64,000 bases of DNA from PALSA-1180 sp964624625 (GTDB taxonomy: Bacteria > Oederibacteriota > Muellerivitia > Muellerivitales > Muellerivitaceae): NCBI GenBank assembly GCA_964624625.1, contig CAZUXW010000001.1, positions 62,001 to 126,000 on the forward strand. The letters run 5' to 3'. Positions 1 to 8,342 of the stretch are shown here, piece after piece (the stretch's first letter is position 1; every line of letters begins with the position of its first letter). The translations under genes were made by a program, and so were the position numbers. A model generated the notes under the pieces. The model was not told where the DNA came from. It made no database searches and saw only the letters and a list, made by a program, of their open reading frames with translations.

Positions 1-1208
1 CTTTTGATCTCGGCCCTGGCCTCGTCATAACGGCGTTTTTCGAAATATTCCTGGGCCCTCTTCAACCAACCGCTGACCCGATCCTTTTGCTGGGCGGTTT
101 CCATTTGGGAAATAAGCGATTGGGCCGAGGCGCGGGAAGAGGAGATGCCTTTCAGGCCCAGATCAATCTCGCTGGGGGAGTTCGCTTGCTCCATCGCGCT
201 TTCCCTCGTGATGAGCCCCTTGCGGACCAATTCGATCAAGGATTGGTCGAAGGTCTGCATTCCATATTGGCTGTGGCCTTCGGCGATGAACCCGCGGATA
301 TGGCTGATCTTGCCCTCCGCGATGAGGGACTTAATGGTCGGCGTGGCGATCATGATCTCGGCCGCCGGAACAACCCCCACCCCGTCCGCTTTGCTCACCA
401 ACCGCTGGGAGATGACGGCCCTCATGGTGTTGGAAAGCTGGATCCGAATCTGATTTTGCTGCGCAGGCGCGAAGAAGTCCAAAATACGCTCCATGGTTTG
501 GACCGTGTCCATGGTATGGAGGGTGGACAGCACCAAGTGGCCCGTTTCGGCCGCGGAGATGGCGGCCGAAACCGTCTCCACGTCGCGCATTTCCCCGATC
601 AGGATGATATCCGGATCCTGGCGCAGGACGTACTTCAACGCCGACTTGAAACTTTCCGTATCGAGCCCCACTTCCCTTTGGGTGATACTGGATTTTTTAT
701 CGTGGTGGACGAACTCAATGGGATCCTCGACCGTGACAATGTGGGCGGCCCGATTCATGTTCATTTCATTAATCAAGGCGGCGAGGGTGGTTGATTTTCC
801 CGATCCCGTGATGCCGGTCACGAGAATAAGGCCGCGCTGTTCCATGGCGATTTGCTTTAGGACCGCCGTGGGCATGTTGATGTCCTCAATTTTGGGGATA
901 TGCTGGGGGATGACCCGCATAATGATCTCAGGCAGGCCCCTCTGCCACATGGCGTTGGTCCTAAACCGGGCCAATCCTTCCACCGCGTAAGCCAGGTCGA
1001 CCTCACGGTGATCCTCAAAAAAAGTTTTTTGTTGTTTCTCGTCCATGAGGAAAGAGGCCACTTCGGCTAATTCCTGGGGGGTCAAGGGGGTCTCGCTCTG
1101 CGGGGTCAGGTCGCCGTCAATCCGGAAAAGGGGCGGGGCGCCGGCTTTCATGTGAACATCGGAGGCCTTCTTTTCCACCATGGAAACAAGAACTTGTTGG
1201 AGATCCAT
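1..1208 (-). CDS. pilT: Type IV pilus retraction ATPase PilT, 3' end outside window
   Basis: Hexameric ATPase that powers pilus retraction at the inner membrane. Translation from the ATG at 1208 gives an N-terminal PAS-like domain (KASDVHMKAG at about residue 14), a Walker A motif GITGSGKST near residue 132, an Asp box with VTVEDPIEF, a Walker B DPDIILIGEMRD, a His box (HLVLSTLHT) and the PilT-type segment PTIKSLIAEGKI. The reading frame is open to the window edge, so at least 402 codons are present. The part beyond about residue 345 is not typical PilT; it ends in a TPR-like helix (WLKRAQEYFEKRRYDEARAE), so this is PilT with a C-terminal helical extension. It stands alone here, and its other pilus partners are not in the window. 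Confidence 0.93.
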   Translation of the reverse strand, partial: MDLQQVLVSMVEKKASDVHMKAGAPPLFRIDGDLTPQSETPLTPQELAEVASFLMDEKQQKTFFEDHREVDLAYAVEGLARFRTNAMWQRGLPEIIMRVIPQHIPKIEDINMPTAVLKQIAMEQRGLILVTGITGSGKSTTLAALINEMNMNRAAHIVTVEDPIEFVHHDKKSSITQREVGLDTESFKSALKYVLRQDPDIILIGEMRDVETVSAAISAAETGHLVLSTLHTMDTVQTMERILDFFAPAQQNQIRIQLSNTMRAVISQRLVSKADGVGVVPAAEIMIATPTIKSLIAEGKISHIRGFIAEGHSQYGMQTFDQSLIELVRKGLITRESAMEQANSPSEIDLGLKGISSSRASAQSLISQMETAQQKDRVSGWLKRAQEYFEKRRYDEARAEIK

Positions 1209-1297
1209 TCCGACTCCCGTAAGCGTGTAAAAGCGTGGTTATCAACCAAGCCATTATAACAATAGAAACGGGGGAAAAACCCAATAATTTGAGCTTT

Positions 1298-3475
1298 TCA
1301 GGGCTTGGGCTCCTTTTCCTCAAGGGCGGTTTGGCGGACAATGGCGGCCAAAAAGGAAAGGCCTTTCCCCCCCCACCGCTTTTCAAGAGCCTCATATTCG
1401 GCCTGGGTTTTAGGGCCGACCGCCGGTTTAATCCCTAAAGCCTGAAATTGCCTGGTTTTTAAAATCTTGTTATTCCATTCCCCGCCATCCCCGGAAAGAG
1501 CCCTAATCTGTTCATAGGTTTGGATCGCCCGTTGGTAATCCCCCTCCAACAAAAAAGCGTTAGCCAGGTTGATGTAACTCGGCAGATAACCCCTATCCTT
1601 TTGGATCGCCAGCAGGCAAAAACGCCTGGCGACAGAGGGAAAACCCATCCTGCCGGCGGCGACGGCTAAATTATTATAGATGTTAGGGGGATCCTCGAAC
1701 GCTAAGCCTTTCTCGAACAGCCAAAACCTGCCGTCCCCATCCTCATCGGCCCCAAAACTTTCCGCGGGAATAAAAAATTGATCGGCGTAATAAAGATATA
1801 TTTCGTTCGACGAAAAATCCAATCCCCTTGAACTCTTGAACTCCGCTATTCCGCGGAGCCTTTGAGAAGCCGCCTTTCCCCGGATTTCCTCGAATGACTT
1901 TCGCGCTCCGGGCCGGGACGCCTCCCATCGAAAAACCAGTCCCTCCGGAACCCAGGAACCGCCGAAGGAATCAAAAACACCCTCCCACTTCGTCCTTTGA
2001 AGGGAACAAAATAAACCGGTTCCCTTTCGCGCGCCCTCCCTCGCCAGCCTTTCAATCCTTTCCCTCGTGATCGGCGTCTCCTTCACGATCTTGGCTTCAG
2101 CCCGGCCTTGCGCCGCCAATTGGCGCCAGCCCCAATCATGAACCAAAAAAACGGCTGGTTCAAAAACTAAATCTTGGCGCTGGCCCAAAACATACTTTTG
2201 ATAAAAAATGGGGAAAACATAATGATCGCCTTCGGCCAATAAAACCGATCCCCGGGGGAGCCCTTTCAAGACATTTGAGCCAAAATCTTCCGCTAAGGTA
2301 TAACGGCTTTTATCTTCCAAACCAAAAACATGAACCAGCCAGAGGGCGGCGCCAATGGATATGATAAAAAAGAAAACCTTCCGGGCCTTCCCATTTATGG
2401 CGGCCAGTCCATACCACCCAAGCAAAAGCACAATTCCGGCGGTGGAGACCAAATACACATTTACCAGGTAGAGAAGATGGGGGTCGTGCAGAGTAAAGTC
2501 CGCCACACTCAAAAGGGTCGGCAAAAGCAAAAACAAAACAGCGGAAAAGAACAACTTTTTCTTACGCGATAAAGCCATGAGCCCGGCCGCCGCCAGGAGT
2601 CCAAAACCCGGAATCCAGTAGAGTGCGAAAATCTTAACGATTTCTTTCAGGTGGCCCCAGTATAGATGCCCGCCCCGGATCCAGGATTCGTCGCCGGCGG
2701 TCAATTGCCTGGAAACGACCCACACAAAACCTTTCACATTAATTGGATTGCCCCAGCAGGGCTGGGGGGAAAATAAAGTTCTTAAAGGCAGGTAAAGATA
2801 AAGCGAAAACCCGACCACCGACAGGGTCATGAATAAAATGATATTTTTGAGCTGAATTTTCCCGGCCGGCCGGACAACCCAAAACAAAAGAAACGGCAGC
2901 CACAATATCTGCGTTTGCCAATGGTTGGACATTCCCAGCGCCCAAAGGAACCAAGCCAATGCCACCCAAGATAACTTTTTTGGTTTTTCCTCCTGTTTCA
3001 ACCACAGATGGACCATGGCCGCGCAGAGGAGAAGGGTCAAGGTATAAACGGCGCCCTTGGCGGTGAGGCTTTGGGCGAAAAGGCTTCGGTAGGAGATAAA
3101 AACTATTCCCAAGGCCGCCAAAATTCCCTCGAACCACGGATCTCCCGAACTTTTCACCAATAGGCGGCAGGAGGTCAGCACCAACCCCAAGGAGGCCATT
3201 GTCATGGTTTGGGATAAAAGGTTAAAACGGTAAGCCGGGGAACCCAGGGGAATCCAGGTAAACAGGTGCCCTAGAAGGCTTACAAGTGGATAACCGGGCG
3301 GATGAGGAAGTCCTAAATTCCAGGCGGCGGCCGCCATTTCCCCGCTGTCATCCGACATCAATCCCGGATTTTGAGCCCATAACAAAATCTGCCAAACCAA
3401 AAGAAAAAATAGAATCCACAGCCCCACCCACGGAGGCATCCCCGAACCATCATTTTGTTCTCGAACCCGCACCAT
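1298..3475 (-). CDS. DUF2723-type multi-pass membrane protein with C-terminal TPR
   Basis: About 725 residues. The N-terminal half is polytopic and begins with the DUF2723 signature: an acidic loop SDDSGEM at about residue 41 followed by LGLPHPPGYPL. This resembles the first periplasmic loop of GT-C type lipid-linked glycosyltransferases. The C-terminal third is soluble, with TPR-like helices (about residues 620-680: VARRFCLLAIQKD, then LANAFLLEGDYQRAIQTYEQI). I chose the ATG at 3475 because GGGAGAG lies just upstream; a longer start at 3535 would overlap the preceding gene. It follows a related TPR membrane gene with a 38-base gap, so the two probably form a unit. Transfer of a sugar or protein O-mannosylation is possible by family analogy, but the substrate is unknown. 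Confidence 0.75.
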   Translation of the reverse strand: MVRVREQNDGSGMPPWVGLWILFFLLVWQILLWAQNPGLMSDDSGEMAAAAWNLGLPHPPGYPLVSLLGHLFTWIPLGSPAYRFNLLSQTMTMASLGLVLTSCRLLVKSSGDPWFEGILAALGIVFISYRSLFAQSLTAKGAVYTLTLLLCAAMVHLWLKQEEKPKKLSWVALAWFLWALGMSNHWQTQILWLPFLLFWVVRPAGKIQLKNIILFMTLSVVGFSLYLYLPLRTLFSPQPCWGNPINVKGFVWVVSRQLTAGDESWIRGGHLYWGHLKEIVKIFALYWIPGFGLLAAAGLMALSRKKKLFFSAVLFLLLPTLLSVADFTLHDPHLLYLVNVYLVSTAGIVLLLGWYGLAAINGKARKVFFFIISIGAALWLVHVFGLEDKSRYTLAEDFGSNVLKGLPRGSVLLAEGDHYVFPIFYQKYVLGQRQDLVFEPAVFLVHDWGWRQLAAQGRAEAKIVKETPITRERIERLAREGARKGTGLFCSLQRTKWEGVFDSFGGSWVPEGLVFRWEASRPGARKSFEEIRGKAASQRLRGIAEFKSSRGLDFSSNEIYLYYADQFFIPAESFGADEDGDGRFWLFEKGLAFEDPPNIYNNLAVAAGRMGFPSVARRFCLLAIQKDRGYLPSYINLANAFLLEGDYQRAIQTYEQIRALSGDGGEWNNKILKTRQFQALGIKPAVGPKTQAEYEALEKRWGGKGLSFLAAIVRQTALEEKEPKP

Positions 3476-3513
3476 AAGACTCTCCCTGCCGCGAAAAACC
3501 TGTCCCTTGCCAC

Positions 3514-5862
3514 CTATTGGTTGAGAAGCTTCCAAAGTTGCACTTGCGCTTCCTTATTTTCCTGGTCCACGCCCAATACCGCGCGGAACGCTTCCTCGGC
3601 CTTGATTCGATTTCCCATGCCCGCCATTAAATGCCCCAGGGTGAGTTGGGCCTCAATTTGCTTCGGGTTGAGGCGGACGGAGGATTCTAAAAGGGCCTTG
3701 GATTCCTGGTTTTTACCCTGCCGGTTATAAATGATGGACAATTGGTATTGGGCCTCGGCCAACTCAGTGTTCAAGCGGATCATTTGATCCAGAAGCGTCA
3801 CGCTTTTCACCTCGTCCTTAGCCCTCTGGGCCTGTTCGAGGCCGCTCATTAATAGGCTGATCCCCTGTGGGTGGTTTTTAATGGTTTTCTCAAACTCCAG
3901 CTGGGCCGCCTCAAGAATTTTCTGCTGGGAATACATCTGGGCTAATCGGGACTGGGGTTCCGGATAGGAGGGGTCCAATATTAAAGCGCGGTTAAAGGCG
4001 TGGATCGAGGCCATATAAAGGCCTTGATCCATTAATTTTTTCCCCAATTCATTAAACCCGGTCAAGTACCTGGAAAAATAATAAGCCGACTGGCCGTCCC
4101 CCTCCTCCTTCCGGCCCGGCAAGGCTGTGAGGTCGAATCGATATTGGACGCTTTCCGGGTAATCCGCTGAAAAAGATTTTCCCTCAAAAAGCTGGGTCAA
4201 TACGGTGGGGAAAGCCTTCGGGCCCTTCCAATCCTCCGGCAGCGCGGACCTCGCCCAATGAATCTCCCAGTCATCCCGGTTCTCAAGGACCAAGCTCTTG
4301 AGGGAATCATCCGTGGTCTCGAATAATCCAGCGAAGAGCAATTGCGGCGCCGAAGCCGAGCATTGGGAAACGTACCATTTTTGATTCAAGTACCTTTTTT
4401 CGAGAATCACCGCGCCGAGGGAAATGGGCTCCATCAATCGGGCTTCCCGGCAGGCCGCGGCCTCAAAGGGATCGTCGCAAACCAAAACCGAGCGGCCCGC
4501 CGCGGCCTGCAGCAAATTGAGGGCATGCTGTTGGGGAAAATAGACCTGGTTTCGAAAAACATGCTGACCCGGAAGGAACACCAAGCCCGCGGCGAAAGCC
4601 AAGACACCTCCCGCCGTCCAGGCCAACCTCGCGCCGGAAAAAAAAGTCCCATGGCGTTTTTCCAAGCCCCTTTCCAAAAGCCTCACCCACCATTCACCCA
4701 AACCCAGGAGAAAAGCCAGGATGACGGGACCCAGGGTTTCCGTGGAAGCCGAGAAAAAAAGAATCCCGCCGGCGCCGGAAACTATCCAAGTCCAAAAATG
4801 GAAAGCGGGATGATTAGAACGGGTCCCCCCTTTCCATTTGAAATAATTCAATGCCCAAAGCAGGAGGACGAATGCCGACAGCAGGAGCGTTAACCATCCC
4901 AAGCAGGAAAAAAGTTTCGCGGCATCCCAATCCCCTTGAAGGGGCATTTGAGTTCTCCAATTTCGAAGCCATTCAGCGAAAGGATGGGCGCCTCCCCAGG
5001 AAGGGAAATAAAGCCCGGCCCTCATGCCGATCCACAAAAAGGGCGTCCATCCCATGAGAAAAGCGAACACAAAACGGCCGAACCGCCTCCCTGCCCCGTC
5101 AAGGGAGCCCCCATGGACCAATAGTCCCAGAATTCCCCAGAGGGGATGGACCGCTGCCAAAAGGCCCAACAGAAAATAAAGGGCGTCCCAGGGCCTCTCT
5201 TCCTGGGCCAATAATATTTTCTGGATCACGAAAAGTAAAAAACCGAGGGAAAAGGGCAGGCCTGAGGCGAGGGTGGCGGCGCTCCAAAAAGGAAGGCTTG
5301 CCGCCAAAAGCCAGCAGACTCCCAGGCCCGCCAACCGGTGAATCGTTGATTTATTTTTCAGCTGGGCGCAGAATCCAACCATGACCCAAAATAGCCCGGC
5401 CGACAAAACGATCCCGGATAACTCCGGAAGGATTAAAAATTGGCGCCGCGGCAAGAGGAAGCATAAGGCCTGTCCCAACAGGTAGCTGAGCGGGGACCAA
5501 GCTGGCTCCCCTAGGGCGCCGGCCTGGACGGAGAGCCAAAAGGATGGGTCCTTCCCCCAATAAAAGGAGGGTGTCCGGGTGGCCCAGTACAATCCCAGCG
5601 GCGGGATTGAAGCCAAGAGGCCCCAAAGAAAAACCCCCGGGGAAAACCGGAAAATTTTCCATATCCCCCAGCCGCTCCCCAGGACGAGGAGGGATCCGCA
5701 AATGGCAAGGGCGCCCAAGCCCATGCGCCCTTGCCGGAAAAGGGTCCAACCCCAAAGGCTTAAACCTGAGCCGGCCAGCACCAGAAATGTTCGAAGCCTC
5801 CCCCGGGCCACTTCCCAATCCTTCGCCCTTTCCTCGGCGGCGATCTCCTCAATGTGTCGCAT
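3514..5862 (-). CDS. Polytopic membrane protein with C-terminal TPR repeats, DUF2723-like
   Basis: 782 residues with roughly a dozen hydrophobic segments in the first 470 residues, then a soluble region ending in four or so TPR units (about residues 600-780, e.g. GLYMASIHAFNRALILDPSYPEPQSRL and related repeats). The segment FYWGKDPSFWLSVQAGALGEP, with a following SYLLGQAL, occupies the place of the DUF2723 acidic loop but lacks the DSGE core, so this looks like a diverged paralogue of the next gene. The start overlaps the end of coaX by 14 bases, indicating translational coupling. Role unknown; envelope glycan transfer is a guess from fold similarity. Confidence 0.7.
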   Translation of the reverse strand: MRHIEEIAAEERAKDWEVARGRLRTFLVLAGSGLSLWGWTLFRQGRMGLGALAICGSLLVLGSGWGIWKIFRFSPGVFLWGLLASIPPLGLYWATRTPSFYWGKDPSFWLSVQAGALGEPAWSPLSYLLGQALCFLLPRRQFLILPELSGIVLSAGLFWVMVGFCAQLKNKSTIHRLAGLGVCWLLAASLPFWSAATLASGLPFSLGFLLFVIQKILLAQEERPWDALYFLLGLLAAVHPLWGILGLLVHGGSLDGAGRRFGRFVFAFLMGWTPFLWIGMRAGLYFPSWGGAHPFAEWLRNWRTQMPLQGDWDAAKLFSCLGWLTLLLSAFVLLLWALNYFKWKGGTRSNHPAFHFWTWIVSGAGGILFFSASTETLGPVILAFLLGLGEWWVRLLERGLEKRHGTFFSGARLAWTAGGVLAFAAGLVFLPGQHVFRNQVYFPQQHALNLLQAAAGRSVLVCDDPFEAAACREARLMEPISLGAVILEKRYLNQKWYVSQCSASAPQLLFAGLFETTDDSLKSLVLENRDDWEIHWARSALPEDWKGPKAFPTVLTQLFEGKSFSADYPESVQYRFDLTALPGRKEEGDGQSAYYFSRYLTGFNELGKKLMDQGLYMASIHAFNRALILDPSYPEPQSRLAQMYSQQKILEAAQLEFEKTIKNHPQGISLLMSGLEQAQRAKDEVKSVTLLDQMIRLNTELAEAQYQLSIIYNRQGKNQESKALLESSVRLNPKQIEAQLTLGHLMAGMGNRIKAEEAFRAVLGVDQENKEAQVQLWKLLNQ

Positions 5863-6604
5863 GGTTATTTTTCCAAATCAGGGACAATCCCACCAACGTC
5901 AAGTCCGGCTCGATATGGCTGAAAAGGCCGGAGTCCCTAAAGTGCCCGCACCAGCCGCCTGTGGCGATGGCGGGAGCTCCGCCCCCTAATTCTTTCCGTA
6001 TTTTCAGGAGAAGCTCGCGCGTCGTCCCAACCGCGCCGTGGTAGATTCCGGACCGGACCGCCTCCTCGGTGGTCCGGCCAATCGCCAACTTGGCCCTCTC
6101 AAATTTGACCAGCGGAATCTTGGCCGTGAAATCATGCAGCGCCCTCAGGGAAATGCCCAGTCCCGGAAGGATCGCGCCGCCGGCATAGGCGCCTTTACGA
6201 TCCACCACATCGAAGGTGGTTCCGGTCCCAAAATCCACCACAATCACCGGCGCCCCAAAAAGGGCCTTGGCCGCGACGGCGTTGGCCAAACGGTCCGCCC
6301 CGACCTGGGATGGCTTTCGGACCCCCACGGTGATCCCTAATTTCGATCCCACCAAGACAAATTCGGGTTTCGGGGTGAACCAACGGCCCAAGGAAATTCG
6401 GACAGCCCTGTCCACCCGCGGAACGACGCTTGCCACGATGATCCCCTCGGCATTGGAGGCTTTGCGCATTCTTTTCGCCCAAGCCCCAGCTCCCGCCCTT
6501 GAAGCGAGCCGGCTGGTGGGAATGACCACGCGTTTCAATATTTTGTTTTTTTCCATCAGGGCCGCGACCGCTCGCGTATTCCCAATTAAAACAGCCCATA
6601 TCAT
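5849..6604 (-). CDS. coaX: Type III pantothenate kinase, first motif altered
   Basis: About 251 residues. CoaX phosphorylates pantothenate, the first step of coenzyme A synthesis. Family motifs seen are GADRLANAVAA (the catalytic Asp region), VIVVDFGTGTTFDVV and GGAILPGLGISLRAL. The first motif, normally Asp-x-Gly-Asn-Thr at the N-terminus, reads VLIGNTR here, so the Asp that helps bind metal and phosphate is Leu. The rest of the core is intact. The start at ATG 6604 has GGAG eight or so bases upstream; the longer frame from 6652 has no better site. It lies in a run birA-coaX-TPR membrane genes. Either activity is retained with a changed metal site or the protein has drifted. Confidence 0.85.
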   Translation of the reverse strand: MIWAVLIGNTRAVAALMEKNKILKRVVIPTSRLASRAGAGAWAKRMRKASNAEGIIVASVVPRVDRAVRISLGRWFTPKPEFVLVGSKLGITVGVRKPSQVGADRLANAVAAKALFGAPVIVVDFGTGTTFDVVDRKGAYAGGAILPGLGISLRALHDFTAKIPLVKFERAKLAIGRTTEEAVRSGIYHGAVGTTRELLLKIRKELGGGAPAIATGGWCGHFRDSGLFSHIEPDLTLVGLSLIWKNNHATH

Positions 6605-6699
6605 TAGCTTGTCTCCGGAAAGAGTTGGTGATTGGGAGTTAGGAATCCACACCTTTTAAAAGATAAAGATGTCCGCCGGAAATTATTAATTCCGCATTC

Positions 6700-7497
6700 C
6701 TAATTCCTAATTTTTAGCAGTTGTACGTCTCCCGACGTCACTCGTTCAATTATTCCCGTATCCGTACGGACCAAAAGCGCGCCCTTTTCATCCAAATCAA
6801 CCGCTTGACCGTAGAAAATCCTGCTGCCTTGCGTCAGCTTCACCTGCCGGCCCAAGGTGTCGGATCTTTTACGCCACTCGGAGAGGACCTTGGAAAACCG
6901 CCTTTGGGTCACCCATCCATAAGTTTCTTCCAAATGTATTAAGAGGGACTGTAAAAAACGGACCCGATCCACCTTTTTACCAGAAAAGCGGTAAAGACTC
7001 GTCGCGCCGCTTCGGAGGGCCCGTGGAAAATCTTTCGCGCCCTGGTTCAGGTTCAGTCCCACCCCAAGGACCAGGGATGCCATTTTATCCCGGGGGGGCC
7101 CCCATTCCGTCAAAATGCCGCAAACTTTCTTTTCCTTCAGCAGCAAATCATTGGGCCATTTGATCCTCGGCTGGAACCTGTAGTCCTCCAGTGTTTTCGC
7201 GATCGCCACCGCGGCGGCCAGGGTGATTTCGGAAAATTCCTCCGTACGAATCTTCGGCCGCAGCAGAAGCGAAAAGGTCAGCGACTTTCCGGATGCCGAG
7301 CTCCAGCTCCGCCCCTGTCTCCCCCGGCCCTTCGTTTGGGCTTCCGCCAAGGCCACCAGCCCTTCCGGGGCCCCCTCCTCGGCCATTTTCAAGATAATAT
7401 CATTGGTGGATCCCACCTTTTCCAGGCAAAGGATAGATTGGCCGAAACATCTAGTCTTGAGACCCTTCAGGATGTTTTCCGCCCGCAGCGGCTTCAA
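6700..7497 (-). CDS. birA: Biotin-protein ligase, monofunctional
   Basis: 265 residues. Activates biotin as biotinyl-AMP and transfers it to the biotin carboxyl carrier protein. The class II ligase motifs are present: STNDII near residue 30, the nucleotide loop GRGRQGRSW at about residue 57, KWPNDLLL and the C-terminal SH3-like domain (GQAVDLDEKGALLVRTD). No N-terminal helix-turn-helix is present, so this is an enzyme only, not a repressor. The start is TTG, overlapping the TGA stop of nadC, which implies coupled translation. The window also has accA, which belongs to the same carboxylase system. Confidence 0.93.
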   Translation of the reverse strand: MKPLRAENILKGLKTRCFGQSILCLEKVGSTNDIILKMAEEGAPEGLVALAEAQTKGRGRQGRSWSSASGKSLTFSLLLRPKIRTEEFSEITLAAAVAIAKTLEDYRFQPRIKWPNDLLLKEKKVCGILTEWGPPRDKMASLVLGVGLNLNQGAKDFPRALRSGATSLYRFSGKKVDRVRFLQSLLIHLEETYGWVTQRRFSKVLSEWRKRSDTLGRQVKLTQGSRIFYGQAVDLDEKGALLVRTDTGIIERVTSGDVQLLKIRN

Positions 7498-8336
7498 AAG
7501 GGGTAAATCTCGAGGGAAAAATCCACGGCCGGAGCCGAATGGGTCAAGGCGCCTGAGGAAAAACGGTCAACGGGAAGGCGGGAATATCGGCCGATGTTTT
7601 TCAAGGTCAAGCCGCCGGAAGTCTCAACGTGCATCTTGCCCCTGACTAAACGGAGGATATCGTTAAAAATCCGGGGATCCGCGTTATCCACTAACAGGAT
7701 ATCCGCGCCAGCCCTCAAGGCCTCGGAGGCTTGCGTAAAATTTTCCACTTCCACCTCGATAAACTCGCCGGGGCCAAATTTTTTCCGCGCCGCTTTCACG
7801 CAGGCATAAACTCCCCCGCCTAACCGCAAGTGATTGTCCTTGATCAGGACATGTCCGGCCAGGTTGAAGCGGTGGTTTCTTCCTCCGCCGACCCTCACCG
7901 CGTAACGCTCCAGGACGCGGAAAAGAGGAGTGGTTTTCCGGGTGTCGAAAACCCGGGATCCCTTGACTTTCTCGGCAAACCGCCTGGTGAGGGTCGCCAC
8001 GCCGGACAAGCGGCTCAGCAGATTTAACGCCACCCTCTCGCCGGCCAAAAGAGCAGGCGCTGGGCCTTCCAACCTCGCCACCACCATCCCAACCTGGATA
8101 TTGGACCCTTCCTTTTTCAAGGGCTTAACCCTGCACCTTTTGTCCAAAAGCTTGAACACTTCCGCGAAAACCGGCAGGCCGGCCAAGCATCCGCCTGCCT
8201 TGGCCAATAATTCTCCCTTGGCCTTCAGCCCCGGCGGAAGGACGGCTTGGCTGGTTCGGTCGTTCCAGGCGCCGTCTTCCCGCAAGGCTTGTTGGAGTAA
8301 AGGGCGCAGGGCTCGAACATCCAGGGTGTGTTTCAT
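7494..8336 (-). CDS. nadC: Nicotinate-nucleotide pyrophosphorylase (carboxylating)
   Basis: 280 residues, the usual length for quinolinate phosphoribosyltransferase, which makes nicotinate mononucleotide from quinolinate and PRPP in NAD synthesis. Recognisable elements are the RLSGVATLT helix, FDTRKTTP, RVGGGRNHRFNL, LIKDNHL, EVEVEN, ILLVDNAD and the C-terminal VETSGGL and FSSGALTHSAPAVDFSLE. The gene starts a few bases after valS and overlaps birA at its end, so valS-nadC-birA are likely cotranscribed. Confidence 0.96.
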   Translation of the reverse strand: MKHTLDVRALRPLLQQALREDGAWNDRTSQAVLPPGLKAKGELLAKAGGCLAGLPVFAEVFKLLDKRCRVKPLKKEGSNIQVGMVVARLEGPAPALLAGERVALNLLSRLSGVATLTRRFAEKVKGSRVFDTRKTTPLFRVLERYAVRVGGGRNHRFNLAGHVLIKDNHLRLGGGVYACVKAARKKFGPGEFIEVEVENFTQASEALRAGADILLVDNADPRIFNDILRLVRGKMHVETSGGLTLKNIGRYSRLPVDRFSSGALTHSAPAVDFSLEIYPF

Positions 8337-8342
8337 AGGGTG

